Notes under the pieces: generated by a model
The model's input: the letters and a program-made list of their open reading frames with translations, nothing else
What the model was told of the DNA's origin: nothing
Database searches by the model: none
Translations under genes and position numbers: made by a program
From: Kitasatospora kifunensis
GTDB taxonomy: Bacteria; Actinomycetota; Actinomycetes; Streptomycetales; Streptomycetaceae
Assembly (NCBI RefSeq): GCF_014203855.1
Contig: NZ_JACHJV010000002.1
Location: 806,001 to 870,000 of the forward strand
Direction: 5' to 3'
Length of the DNA: 64,000 nt
Shown: one piece after another, positions 52,701 through 63,700 of the stretch
How positions within the stretch are numbered: position 1 is the stretch's first letter
How the letters are laid out: each line of letters begins with the position of its first letter

Positions 52701-54747
52701 CGGTGGCAAGATCGACCTCCGTGCCCTCCAGATGGGGCAGGAGCTCCTCCTTCGACAGCCAGACCCCCACCGTCGCACCACCGATGCGGTGGCTCAGCCG
52801 GTCGCGCGCGTTCACCAGGAAGAGGGCGTCTTCGAAGGACATCACCCGTGCCAGGCAGGCGGCCGTGTACTCGCCGAGCGAGTGACCGAGGAGCGCCGAC
52901 GGCGTCACCCCGTGGGAGGCCAGGAGCCGGGCGAGCGCGTACTCGACCGCCACCACCGAGGCGAGGATCGCCGGCTCCGCGGGCTCCAGCCCGCCGTAGA
53001 GCTCGTCCGTCAGCTCGTACCCGAGGACCGGCCGCAGCGCGGCGGACGCGCGGTCGATCTCCGCCCGGAAGACCGGCTGGGTACGGTACAGTTCCGCACC
53101 CATGGTGGAGTACTGGGCGCCGCCGCCGGGCAGCAGGAACGCCACACGGTGTCCGTCGGACGCCGGCACGGCGGGATCGCCGGCCGCTGTGCGCAGCAGC
53201 TCGGAGGCCTGCGCGACGGTACGGGCCGCCACTGCGCGGCGGTATGCGAATCGGCGGCGGCCGACGTCGAGCGTGTGGGCAACGTCGCCGAGACCGAGGT
53301 CCGGGTGCGTGTCCAGATGGGCTGCCAGGTTCGAGCAGGCAGTGGCGAGCTGGGCGGGAGTACGGGCCGAGATCCGCAGCAGGTGCGCCGGGCTCTGGTC
53401 CTCGGGGGCCGCCTCCTGCCGTGGTGGCTCCTCGATGATCACGTGCGCGTTGGTGCCGCCGACGCCGAAGGAGCTCACGCCCGCCCGCAGCGGCCCCCCT
53501 TGGGGGGGCTCCCAGGCCATGGCCTCACCGTGGACGCGGAACGGCGTGGAGTCGAAGTCGATCGAGGGGCTCGGGCGGCGGAAGCCGACGGTCGGGGGCA
53601 GTGTGCGGTGCTGCACGGCCAGGATCGCCTTGATCAGACCAGTGACCCCGGCCGCCGCGTCGGTGTGCCCCACATTGGGCTTCACCGAGCCCAGGGAGCA
53701 GAATCCCGTACGGTCGGTGCTTTCCCGGAACGCCCGGGTCAGCGCGTCCACCTCGATGGGGTCCCCAACAGGCGTACCGGTGCCGTGAGCCTCGACGTAG
53801 CTGATGGTGTCGGCGCGGACCTCGGCGGCCAAGTGGGCGCCGAGGACCGCCGCCATCTGCCCGTCCGGGCTGGGCGTGGTGAAACCGGGCTTGCGCCGTC
53901 CGTCGTTGTTGATCGCCGACCCCTTGATGACCGCCCAGATGCGGTCGCCGTCGGCGAGGGCGTCCTCCAGGCGGCGCAGAACCACGGCAGCGACGCCGTC
54001 ACCACGGATCGTGCCTCGGGCCTCGGCATCGAAGGCCCGGGTCCGGCCGTCGGGGGACAGGACGCCGTGTTCGACGTACCGGTAGCCGCGGTGGGCCGAC
54101 GGGTTGAGAGCCGCGCCGCCGGCCAGAGCCATGTCGCAGCGGTAGTTCAGCAGGTCCTGGCAGGCGAGGTGGACGGCCACGAGCGAGGTGGAGCAGGCCG
54201 TCTGGACGGACAGGCTCGGGCCGGTGAGGTTCAGCTCGAAGGAGACGCGGGTGGCGAACGCGTCGATCATGTTGGCGGACTTGGCGGCCAGCATGGCCAG
54301 TGAGCCTGGCTCGTTCGCGTACCGGGGATGGACATGGCTGAGGAAGTACTCGCTCTGGCTACTGCCTCCGTACACGCCGACCTCGCCATCGAAACGCGCC
54401 GGGTCGTATCCGGCGTGCTCCAGCGCGTGCTGGCAGGTCTCCAGGAAGAGGCGCTGCTGCGGGTCGAGGAGTTTGGCCTCGGCGGGGGAGTAGCCGAAGA
54501 AGTTCGCGTCGAACAGCTCGATGCCGTCGATGACCGAAGCCATCCTCACCATGCCGGGGTCGTCGAGGTCGGCGCGGGAGCCGCCGGCGGCCAGGAGGGC
54601 TTCGTCGGGGATCGGCTTGGCCGACTCGTGTCCGGCCAGCACGTTCTGCCAGAACTCTGCGATGTCCTTGGCGTCCGCCCAGCGACCGGCCAGGCCGACC
54701 ACGGCGATGCCGAGGTCTTCAGCGGCATCCATGTCCTCATCCATCAT
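49795..54747 (-). CDS. Type I polyketide synthase module: KS-AT-MT-ACP-TE
   Basis: About 1650 aa from ATG 54747, which overlaps the upstream NRPS stop (54737) by 11 bases. Domains in order: KS (residues 10-435, active C185 in VQTACSTSLV, EAHGTGTPVGD, KPNVGHTDAAAGV); AT (about 545-850, GHSLGEYTAA; the specificity block reads AAPHS rather than HAFH or YASH); a linker; a C-methyltransferase-like domain (about 1050-1330, ILEIGGGQGG, VAFDVLHAT); ACP (about 1370-1450, FDLGGDSLLALQL); and TE (about 1460-1650, GWSLGGLVAH). No KR, DH or ER is present, so the beta-keto group would remain and may be alpha-methylated. The terminal TE indicates release of the final chain, often by cyclisation. Confidence 0.9.
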   Translation of the reverse strand: MMDEDMDAAEDLGIAVVGLAGRWADAKDIAEFWQNVLAGHESAKPIPDEALLAAGGSRADLDDPGMVRMASVIDGIELFDANFFGYSPAEAKLLDPQQRLFLETCQHALEHAGYDPARFDGEVGVYGGSSQSEYFLSHVHPRYANEPGSLAMLAAKSANMIDAFATRVSFELNLTGPSLSVQTACSTSLVAVHLACQDLLNYRCDMALAGGAALNPSAHRGYRYVEHGVLSPDGRTRAFDAEARGTIRGDGVAAVVLRRLEDALADGDRIWAVIKGSAINNDGRRKPGFTTPSPDGQMAAVLGAHLAAEVRADTISYVEAHGTGTPVGDPIEVDALTRAFRESTDRTGFCSLGSVKPNVGHTDAAAGVTGLIKAILAVQHRTLPPTVGFRRPSPSIDFDSTPFRVHGEAMAWEPPQGGPLRAGVSSFGVGGTNAHVIIEEPPRQEAAPEDQSPAHLLRISARTPAQLATACSNLAAHLDTHPDLGLGDVAHTLDVGRRRFAYRRAVAARTVAQASELLRTAAGDPAVPASDGHRVAFLLPGGGAQYSTMGAELYRTQPVFRAEIDRASAALRPVLGYELTDELYGGLEPAEPAILASVVAVEYALARLLASHGVTPSALLGHSLGEYTAACLARVMSFEDALFLVNARDRLSHRIGGATVGVWLSKEELLPHLEGTEVDLATVNSRVSCTVSGSEVAVAGLERRLDAAGVTYTRIRLRAAPHSRHLDAVLPEFSKIVGRVTLNAPDIPFISNVTGTWITPEQATDPAYWVRHMRSTVQFADGLAELARSGNTSFAEVGPGRGLARHAQAHLGAQAHVVPMMRHAKDTRSDVTTLLDGLGQLWTAGAAVERPSDADRRRVPLPGYPFERTRHWIERVTPQNVVAGIAQETPVPFELDAEAGQIRAAESRWRDELPVDALPGEAVALIDRFCMLQGALYLQRAGVDTRAGREYELEEVHRLLGTTDRSRTFVAALLHMFVEDGLLRIRDGRLRFLGDPGGEDALEEVRATVRERFPDFARELELIDLCAGRYEPVVTGGESGAEALLADGRNDMTGAVLEKWVAAGDVAAYRALLVEQVARLARKIPSRKVRILEIGGGQGGVTWPLADALAGAADLEYRFTDVSGDFVLDARRRAEEEKRAGMSFDVLDISREPAEQGFPHGQWDIIVAFDVLHATADLRATLSHVNSLLAPGGALFLLEASSEPRIALLTSGLFKGWWHFDDDLREHSPLIGPESWREALTTAGFTSVASYPGAVEEEAYIGHALIVGSRRAHGDTGGTDQPAQPTASPTLNKRPALDNPYVAPRTELERDLVPHWQEVLGVEGISVEDNFFDLGGDSLLALQLVSRIRAATGRTFSVASVIEHPTVAALAAHSTADHGASTGGALGTVLKLRSGGSSTPLFCIHPAGGISWPYAKLLPAIDERFPVYGIQSRGLTDPGAMPRTIEDMAANYVTEIRAIQPSGPYALVGWSLGGLVAHAAAGQLERAGEKVGLLATLDAFPLTAHDVLRLPDAAEVDAFLMQVLLTDAGITAETDGPAPDLATVLGRLRGSDSVLSGVEEESLRRIADVMLHNTRILFDYTPGSISGDLLAFTATKSHDTSAPAPVTRWKPYVGGSVENRDLPCDHYSVLRGEALDIVGAELGVRLERLV

Positions 54748-57700
54748 TGCTGTGTGCGTCCTTTCGAACTGCGGCCTTCCGCGCGGCTGCCTTGCTGCGG
54801 GCGCGCGCCTGCTTCTGGCGGGCCGCCCGGGCGGCGCCGGCCGACGAGTCGATCGCAGGTTTCGCCGCCCCGCCGAGGTGCCGGGCCATTGCTGCGGGGG
54901 TGGGGTGGGTGAAGAGGTCCGCCAGCTGGATGTCAAGCCCCAGGTGCTGCTTGACAAGGGAGCGGACGCTGATCAGCAGGATCGAGTGGCCGCCGAGGTC
55001 GAAGAAGCTGTCGTCGGGACCAGCGTCCTCGCGCTTCAGGACCTCCGCCCAGATGGAGGTCAGGGCCTGGGTGAGCCCGTCGGCGGGTTCCGCCGGGGCC
55101 TCCTCCTTGGCGATCTCGATCGTGCAGGGTATCGACCTGCCGAAGAGATCGGGCAGTTGAGCGTTCGTCGTGGGTTTCCCGCCGACCACCGAAGCGACCA
55201 GCCGTTCCAGCGGACGTACTGGTGCCAGGGTCTGGGAGCGTATCCAGGGTGCGGCCGGGTTCAGGCCGATCAGGATGTGCGGGGTGTCGTGCCGCAGCGC
55301 GATGTCGAGCGAGGCGATGGCGTCCCGGGGCCGCAGCACCCGGTAGCCGCGGGCTTCGGTCAGCTGGCGCAGCGCGGCCAGGCCCCCGCTCATCCCGGTG
55401 CCGTCCCACATGCTCCAGGCCAGGCTGTACGCCCGCAGACCCAGCTCCCGCTGGCGGACGGCCAGTTCATCGAGGCAGGCGTTGGCGGCCGCGTACGCCC
55501 CGGTCATCGCGCCACCGAAGTGACCGTTGACCGAGGAGAACGACACGAACAGCATGCCCCGGCGGTGGCGCAGGGCCTCGGTGAGGTGTTCGGCACCGGC
55601 GACCTTGGCGCGCAGGACCGACCACCAGCGCTCCGCTGCGGGTTCGGTCACCGGGAACTCGCCCGCTTCACCGGCCAGATGCCAGACGCCGTCCGGTTCT
55701 CCGGCTTCGGCGAGAAGACGCTGAACGTCGTCTGCTTCGCCCACGTCGGCGGACAGGTATCGCACGTCGCCCAGCCCCTGGAGCTCGCGCAGGGCCTCAG
55801 CCCGGGCGCCCTCCGCGGCCGGGGCGCGACCCACCAGCGTCAGCCGACCGCCGTACCGGGTCAGCAGATGGCGTGCCAGCTCGACACCGATGCCACCCAG
55901 GCCGCCGGTGACGAGGTGGTGACCGCCCTTCTCGATCCCGGATCCGGCTTCCAGGGCCGGCAGTTCCGCCACCCGGGACACATAGCGTTCGTCCCCGTCC
56001 AGTGCCACATGCGTCTCGGCGCAGGGGGAGAGCAGCTCGTCGTGCAGCCGCTCGACGAGGTCCGCGCCTCCTGTCGTGCGTACGTCGATCCACCGGCCGG
56101 ACAGCTTCGGGATCTCCTGTACCGCGCTCTTGAGCAGCGCGACCCCGGCGACGTCTCCAAACGCGGCGACGACGCTGAGCGCTGCTCCCTCGTCGAGCTC
56201 GGTGATCAGCCGGGCGAGGCCGGTGACCCGCTCGGCCACGGCGGTGTCCCCGGCCCGCAGCCTCCTCAGGTCCACCACCAGGTCGGCCGGGGTGTCGAGC
56301 GCCCGCAGGGCCTCGACCGTCACGACGACCGTGCACCGACCGCCGTGCGCGCCGATCAGCTCGGCGAGTGGGCCCGCCACCGTCCGTCCGTCCTCTGCCA
56401 GCAGCACCACATGCGCACCGGACCAGCTCCGGTGGGCCGGTACCGGCCGGGCTGCCGGCTGCCAGATGGGGTGGTGGAACCAGTTGGGTAGTGTGCGTTC
56501 GTTGCCGAGTTGGATGTCTGTGCGTTGGATGGTGTCGGTGAAGAGTCCGTCCTGGAACTGTTTGCGCAGGGTGGGTCGTTGGATCTTGCCGATCTCTGTT
56601 TTGGGTATGTCCTGGGTGGTGACGGGGATGAGGAATGCGGGTCGGACGCCGCTGCGGGCGGTGACTTCTGCGGTGATCTGGCGGAGTACGGGTGTCTGGT
56701 CGGTGCCTGGTCGCAGGACCAGGTACAGGGCGAGTTGGTCGGTGTCGGAGCCTGGTGTGGTGACTGCCACCGCGGCGGTGAACGATGTTTCCACCGCGGG
56801 GTGTTCCTCTACGACGGCCTCGATCTCGTGTGGTGCCAGGTTGCGGCCGTTGACGACGATCGTGTCCTTGGCCCGTCCGGTCATGGTCAGCCGGCCTGCC
56901 TTGAGGTAGGCGAGGTCGCCGGTGTCGAACCAGCCGTCCGTGGTGAACGCGGCCGTGTTTTGGTGGGGGTTGTCGTGGTAGCCGCTGGTGACCGAGGGGC
57001 CGAGGATCTGGAAGTGACCCACGGTTCCTTCGGGTACTACCTGGTTCTTGTCGTCGGTGATCCGGATCGATGTGCCCGGGTAGGGGCGGCCGAGGCAGAC
57101 GTAGCGGTCGTCGTCGTGGCTGTTCTCGAGTGTCAGGACCGCGTCGGTCTGTGCCGAGCTGGTTTCTGCCATGCCCCACACCGGGTGCAGGGCGTTGGCC
57201 GGCAGTCCGTAGGGGGTCAGTTGGCGGATGAACGTGCGGGCGGTTCGTACGACGACGCTCTCCGCGCCGTTCGCGATGATCCGCAGTGCGGACAGGTCCC
57301 AGGACTTGCCGGCGAACTGCTCGGCGCGCTCGTTGACCAGGCCGAAGGCGAAGTTCGGTGCCCATGTCCAGGTGACGCGGTACTTGGACAGGGCGTCCAG
57401 CCAGCGCAGTGGTTCTTCGAGTACCCAGGTGGGTGCGCACAGGATCTGACGGGCTCCGAGTACCACGTCGCGCAGGTGTACGTGCACGATGCCGCCGACG
57501 TGGTCCATCGGCATCCAGTTGAACGAGACGTCTGTTGGGCCCAGGTCGTTGATCTGGGCGGTGCCGGCGGTACGGGCGAGGATGTTGCGGTGGCGCAGTT
57601 CGACTGCCTTGGGCGCGCCCGTGCTGCCGGAGGTCAGCATGAGGAGTACCAGGTCGTCGCTGTGGGCGGTGTGCCAGTGGCGGTCCTCCTCGTGGCGTGC

Positions 57701-60700
57701 CAGTTCATCGATGGCCGCGATACGCGGTTGTGGCCCGGTGGGGCGTCGCAGCAGTTCGGCGATGTTGTCGGGGGAGGACCCGGTGGTGAGGACCAGGGGG
57801 TGTCCGAGCATCTGCCAGGCGCTCTCCAGCTTCTGCGACTGCGCGGACTTCTGTGTGTAGCCCAGTGGTGGTGCGGCCAGTGGGACGGCGATCATGCCGC
57901 CGATCGCGCAGGCCCAGAAGCCGGTGATGAACTCCCGGGTGTCGGCGAGTTGGAGGACCACCTTGTCGCCGGGGGCGAGGCCAAGGCCGCGTAGGCCGCG
58001 CAGCACCCTGGACGCGTCCTGGGCCAGCCGCTGGTAGGACTGCCGGTCCTCACTACCGTCCGCCCGCACATGCACTACCTCGCCGTCGCCCTCGGCAGCG
58101 GCCCGCAGGGCTTCGATGAGCGAAGCAAACGGCAACTCGGACGGTACGAGGTCGCCGCCGTAGGTCTCCGACGCCGGGGCGTCGGAGACCGCTGGGCCAC
58201 CGGCCGCCGCTGCGCCTGCGGTGTCCGCCTCCGGGCTGACGGCCGGTGCGGCGAAGCCCAGGTGGACCCGTGGCGCCGCAGGCGCGGGCGCGGGCTCGAT
58301 GGCCACGGTGGCGGTGTCCACCGCCGACTCCGCGAGGAGCCAGTCGCGCCAGGCGGTGGTCAGCCCGTCGTCGAGCACCGGCAGTTGCGCCAGGGCCTCG
58401 GTGTCCGGCTTCCCGTCCGCGGTGCGCGGCAGCGTGGAGACGAGGACGACGTGCAGCGGCGGCCGCAGGTCGGGCAGCGCCCGGCGGACGCGATCGGCTA
58501 CGTGGACAGCGGTCAGGGCGCGGTCGGGCACGGCGTGGATGACCAGGCGATCCAGGGCATCCGTGCCGGGGCGTACGGCCGCGACGCACTCGCGTACACC
58601 CGGCACACCGAGGACGGCAGTCACCACGGCGTCCAGGTCCGCAGCGGCCCCGGAGTCGGGCTCCGGGCCGCCCAGTTCGGAGATCCGCAGCGAGGGGTCA
58701 CCGGCCGCCGCGGTGAGCACGCTGCCCACGAGGTCGGCCAGCGTCTGGGCGGTCGCGGCGTCGAACAAGTCGGTGCTGTACTCCACGGCCAGGTCCAGAC
58801 CAGCCGGCCTCCCGTCCGCGCCCCGGCGCTCGGAGAAGACGAAGGCCAGGTCGAACTTGGCCACGTCCAGGTGCACGCGCTCGGGCACGCACGGCATGCC
58901 CGCCAGCTCGACCGTCGTGGAGTCAGCCTCGTTCATCGCCAGCGAGACCTGGAACAGCGGGTGCCGGGCCAGGTGCCGGCGCGGGTTGAGCTTCTCCACC
59001 AGCGTGTCGAACGGCAGGTCCTGGTGGACGTGGGCCGCCGAAGTGGTCTCCCGGACACGGCGCAGCAGCTCGGTGAACGCCGGGTCCGCCGAGGTGTCGG
59101 TGCGCAGCACCAGGGTGTTGACGAAGAAGCCGACCAGTGGGGTGAGCGCGTGGTCCGTACGGCCGGCCAGGACTGTGCCGAGCGGGATGTCCTCACCCGC
59201 TCCGGATCGCGTCAGCGCGGCGCTCACGGCGGCCTGGACGACCATGAACAGCGTGGTGTTGTGCTCCTGGCCGAGCTCCGTCAGGCGGGCGTGCAGCCCC
59301 GCGGCGAATGTCCGGTGGACCAGACGGCCCTCCCGGCTCGGCGTCTGCGGGCGCGGACGGTCGTACGGCAGCCTGAGCTCGTCCGGCAGTGCGTTCAGCT
59401 CCCTCTCCCAGAAGGCGAGCTGGCGTGCCGCCGTGCTCTCCGGGTCACCCTGCTCGCCCAGCAGCTGGCGCTGCCAGAGCGTGTAGTCGCCGTACTGGAC
59501 GGACAGTTCGTCCCACTGCGGACTACGGCCCTCGGCCCGGGCCCGGTACGCGGCGGCCAGGTCCTCGGCCAGCGGAGTCAGGGACCAGCCGTCCGCCGCG
59601 ATGTGGTGCAGCATCAGGACCAGGACGCTGGTGTCATCCGGCAGGTGGAACAGGTGGGCGCGCAATGGCAGGTCCGTGTCCAGCGCGAAGCCCATCCGGG
59701 TCACCGACCGGACCTGCTCCTCCAGCAGCCGCTTCGGCGTCTGCGCGACGAACAGGTCCGGCTCGGCCTCGGCAGCATCTACCACCAGTTGCACGGGCAG
59801 GCCGTCGCGCTCGGGGAACATCGTGCGCAGCGCCTCATGGCGGCCGACGACGTCGGTCAGGGCGCGGCGCAGGACACGGCTGTCGAGCGGGCCGGGGAAG
59901 CGCAGGACGACCGGGATGTTGTACGTCGCGCTCGGGCCTTCCAACCGGTCGATGAACCACAGCCGGGTCTGGGCGAGCGACAGCGGCATGGGGTCGGGGC
60001 GTTGCATCGGTACGAGCGGCGGGCGCTCCTCCTTCCCGGCGCAGCCCTGCGCGAGTTCTGCGATGGTGGGCCGGGCAAAGAGGTCGGCGACGCCCAACCC
60101 CACGCCCAGGACCGTGCGGATCCGGCCGACGAGCCGCGTGACCAGCAGCGAGTTCCCGCCGAGCGCGAAGAAGTTGTCGTCCCGGCCGACCCGGTCGATC
60201 CCCAGGAGCTCGCACCACACCTCGGCGAGCGCCTTCTCCAGCGGCGTCGCAGGTTCGTCCGCGCCCGCGTCAGCGACGGCGAGCCGGTAGTCGCCCGTGC
60301 CGTCGGGCAGCTCGTCCACCCGCTGTACCGCGCACAGCACCGGCACACCAAAACGGTCGCTCTCGGGGGTGGCGATGTCGCTTGCCACAGAGCCTGTCAC
60401 ATAGCCCGCAAGGTGCTGGAGCGGCTCGGCGGGGGCGTCCAGATGGCTGCGCACCCAGGGCGCGGCGGGGTCGAGCCCGACGAGGATGTGGCCGGTGTCG
60501 TGGCGCAGTGCGACGGCCAGGGAACGCAGGCCGTCGCGCCCGCTGATCAGACGGAAGCCGCGGGCCCGGGTCAGCTCCTTCAGCGCGTAGCCCCGGCTGG
60601 CACCCAGCTCGTCCCACATGCTCCAGGCGATGCTGTATGCGCGCAGCCCCCGGGACCGCTGGTGGACGACGAGCGCGTCCAGGTAGGCGTTGGCCGCCGA

Positions 60701-63700
60701 ATACGCCGCGGCCATGGCGCCGCCGAACCAGCCGTTGACGGACGAGAAGGACACGAATAGCGTGCCTGGCCGCTCGCGCAGGGCGTCCGTGAGGACGGCC
60801 GCGCCCGTGGTCTTGGCGGCCAGGACAGCGTCCCAGTGTGCCGGGTCGGCCTGCGTCAGCGGTAGTTCGGCGAAGTGCGCGGCCAGGTGCAGCACACCGT
60901 CGAGCGGGCCCTCATCGGCCTCGGCTGCGGCCAGGACCAGGCGTACCGCCTCGGGGTCGCTGACATCGGCGACCCTGTACCGCACCGCACCGAGGGCGCG
61001 GAGCTCGTCGAAGGCGGCCGCACGTTGCAGGTCGTCCGCCAAGGGGGTACGTCCCACGAGCGTCAGGCTCACCTGGTGGTCCGTCAGCAGCATCCGGGCC
61101 AGCTCGACGGCCAGTCCGCCCAGGCCACCGGTCATCAGGTAGTGGCCGCCCTCGCGGAAGGCGGGCAGCACATCGCTGTCCAGCTCCGGGGCGGGCAGTG
61201 CGACAAGGCGATTCACCCAGCGGGCGTCGCCGCGCAGGGCGACGACTGTCTCGCTGGCCAGGGTGGCGATTTCCGTGTGGACGGCCGTTGCCGCGAGCTC
61301 CGGCTCGGACGCGACGAGAGCGCCGTCCACGTCCGTCCACCGCCCGCTGAGCCAGGGCAGTTCCTGGACCGCGCTCTTCAGCACCGCCGCCGCGGCGGCC
61401 CGCGCCGGCTGTACCGGCTCGCCCGGCACGACCTCGCAGCTCTCCGTGGCCACGACTTCGAGCGTGACGCGCCGATGGTCCGAAGCAGCCAGAGCGGCGA
61501 TCAGTGCGGCGAGCCGCCGAGCGTCGGCCTGCGATCGGCCCGGGTCCAGATCCGCCATGCCCAAGGGCCCGGCCATCGTGAGGTCGATGACCCGATCGAC
61601 CGGAGTGCCCCCGGCCAGCGCCTCCTCCCAGGAGGAGGCGACGACCGTGCTCGTACCGCCGCCCTCGGCGATCCGCGCGGCCAGCCCGTCCGCGAGCACC
61701 TGCCAGGTGCCCGCGATGACCAGGGTGTGCCCGGCCGCGACGTGCGCGTCGACACCGTGCACCGGCTCCGTGCGCTGCCAGATGGGGTGGTGGAACCAGT
61801 TGGGTAGTGTGCGTTCGTTGCCGAGTTGGATGTCTGTGCGTTGGATGGTGTCGGTGAAGAGTCCGTCCTGGAACTGTTTGCGCAGGGTGGGTCGTTGGAT
61901 CTTGCCGATCTCTGTTTTGGGTATGTCCTGGGTGGTGACGGGGATGAGGAATGCGGGTCGGACGCCGCTGCGGGCGGTGACTTCTGCGGTGATCTGGCGG
62001 AGTACGGGTGTCTGGTCGGTGCCTGGTCGCAGGACCAGGTACAGGGCGAGTTGGTCGGTGTCGGAGCCTGGTGTGGTGACTGCCACCGCGGCGGTGAACG
62101 ATGTTTCCACCGCGGGGTGTTCCTCTACGACGGCCTCGATCTCGTGTGGTGCCAGGTTGCGGCCGTTGACGACGATCGTGTCCTTGGCCCGTCCGGTCAT
62201 GGTCAGCCGGCCTGCCTTGAGGTAGGCGAGGTCGCCGGTGTCGAACCAGCCGTCCGTGGTGAACGCGGCCGTGTTTTGGTGGGGGTTGTCGTGGTAGCCG
62301 CTGGTGACCGAGGGGCCGAGGATCTGGAAGTGACCCACGGTTCCTTCGGGTACTACCTGGTTCTTGTCGTCGGTGATCCGGATCGATGTGCCCGGGTAGG
62401 GGCGGCCGAGGCAGACGTAGCGGTCGTCGTCGTGGCTGTTCTCGAGTGTCAGGACCGCGTCGGTCTGTGCCGAGCTGGTTTCTGCCATGCCCCACACCGG
62501 GTGCAGGGCGTTGGCCGGCAGTCCGTAGGGGGTCAGTTGGCGGATGAACGTGCGGGCGGTTCGTACGACGACGCTCTCCGCGCCGTTCGCGATGATCCGC
62601 AGTGCGGACAGGTCCCAGGACTTGCCGGCGAACTGCTCGGCGCGCTCGTTGACCAGGCCGAAGGCGAAGTTCGGTGCCCATGTCCAGGTGACGCGGTACT
62701 TGGACAGGGCGTCCAGCCAGCGCAGTGGTTCTTCGAGTACCCAGGTGGGTGCGCACAGGATCTGACGGGCTCCGAGTACCACGTCGCGCAGGTGTACGTG
62801 CACGATGCCGCCGACGTGGTCCATCGGCATCCAGTTGAACGAGACGTCTGTTGGGCCCAGGTCGTTGATCTGGGCGGTGCCGGCGGTACGGGCGAGGATG
62901 TTGCGGTGGCGCAGTTCGACTGCCTTGGGCGCGCCCGTGCTGCCGGAGGTCAGCATGAGGAGTACCAGGTCGTCGCTGTGGGCGGTGTGCCAGTGGCGGT
63001 CCTCCTCGTGGCGTGCCAGTTCATCGATGGCCGCGATACGCGGTTGTGGCCCGGTGGGGCGTCGCAGCAGTTCGGCGATGTTGTCGGGGGAGGACCCGGT
63101 GGTGAGGACCAGGGGGTGTCCGAGCATCTGCCAGGCGCTCTCCAGCTTCTGCGACTGCGCGGACTTCTGTGTGTAGCCCAGTGGTGGTGCGGCCAGTGGG
63201 ACGGCGATCATGCCGCCGATCGCGCAGGCCCAGAAGCCGGTGATGAACTCCCGGGTGTCGGCGAGTTGGAGGACCACCTTGTCGCCGGGGGCGAGGCCAA
63301 GGCCGCGTAGGCCGCGCAGCACCCTGGACGCGTCCTGGGCCAGCCGCTGGTAGGACTGCCGGTCCTCACTACCGTCCGCCCGCACATGCACTACCTCGCC
63401 GTCGCCCTCGGCAGCGGCCCGCAGGGCTTCGGTGAGCGAGGCAAACGGCAGCTCACGCAGTTCCGGGCCCTCGCTGAGCGACAGTCGGGCTTCGTCGGCG
63501 GGCGCCGCGTGCTGGTTATCGGAGGAGGAGGAGGAGGAGACGGCTTGGCCAGGCGCGCCGAGCAGGTCCCCGATGTGTAGGGGCTCCGGGGTCGGCCACT
63601 CGATGTCCCGTACGACCACCGCAGCGCCGGATGCACCGTCCGCGGCGGCGAGCCGCCGCTGCCAGGCGCCGGCCAGACGGTCGTCCAGTACGGGCAGGGC

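Noticed and set aside
56510..63310. Two identical 494-codon plus-strand frames within the NRPS
   Set aside because: They are antisense to the ligase domains; their identity only reflects the 1.66-kb repeat. No domain recognised.
63526..63545. GGAGGA triplet run as a possible microsatellite or regulatory repeat
   Set aside because: In the coding strand it is a TCC run encoding a poly-Ser linker between the ligase-end segment and ligase 1.
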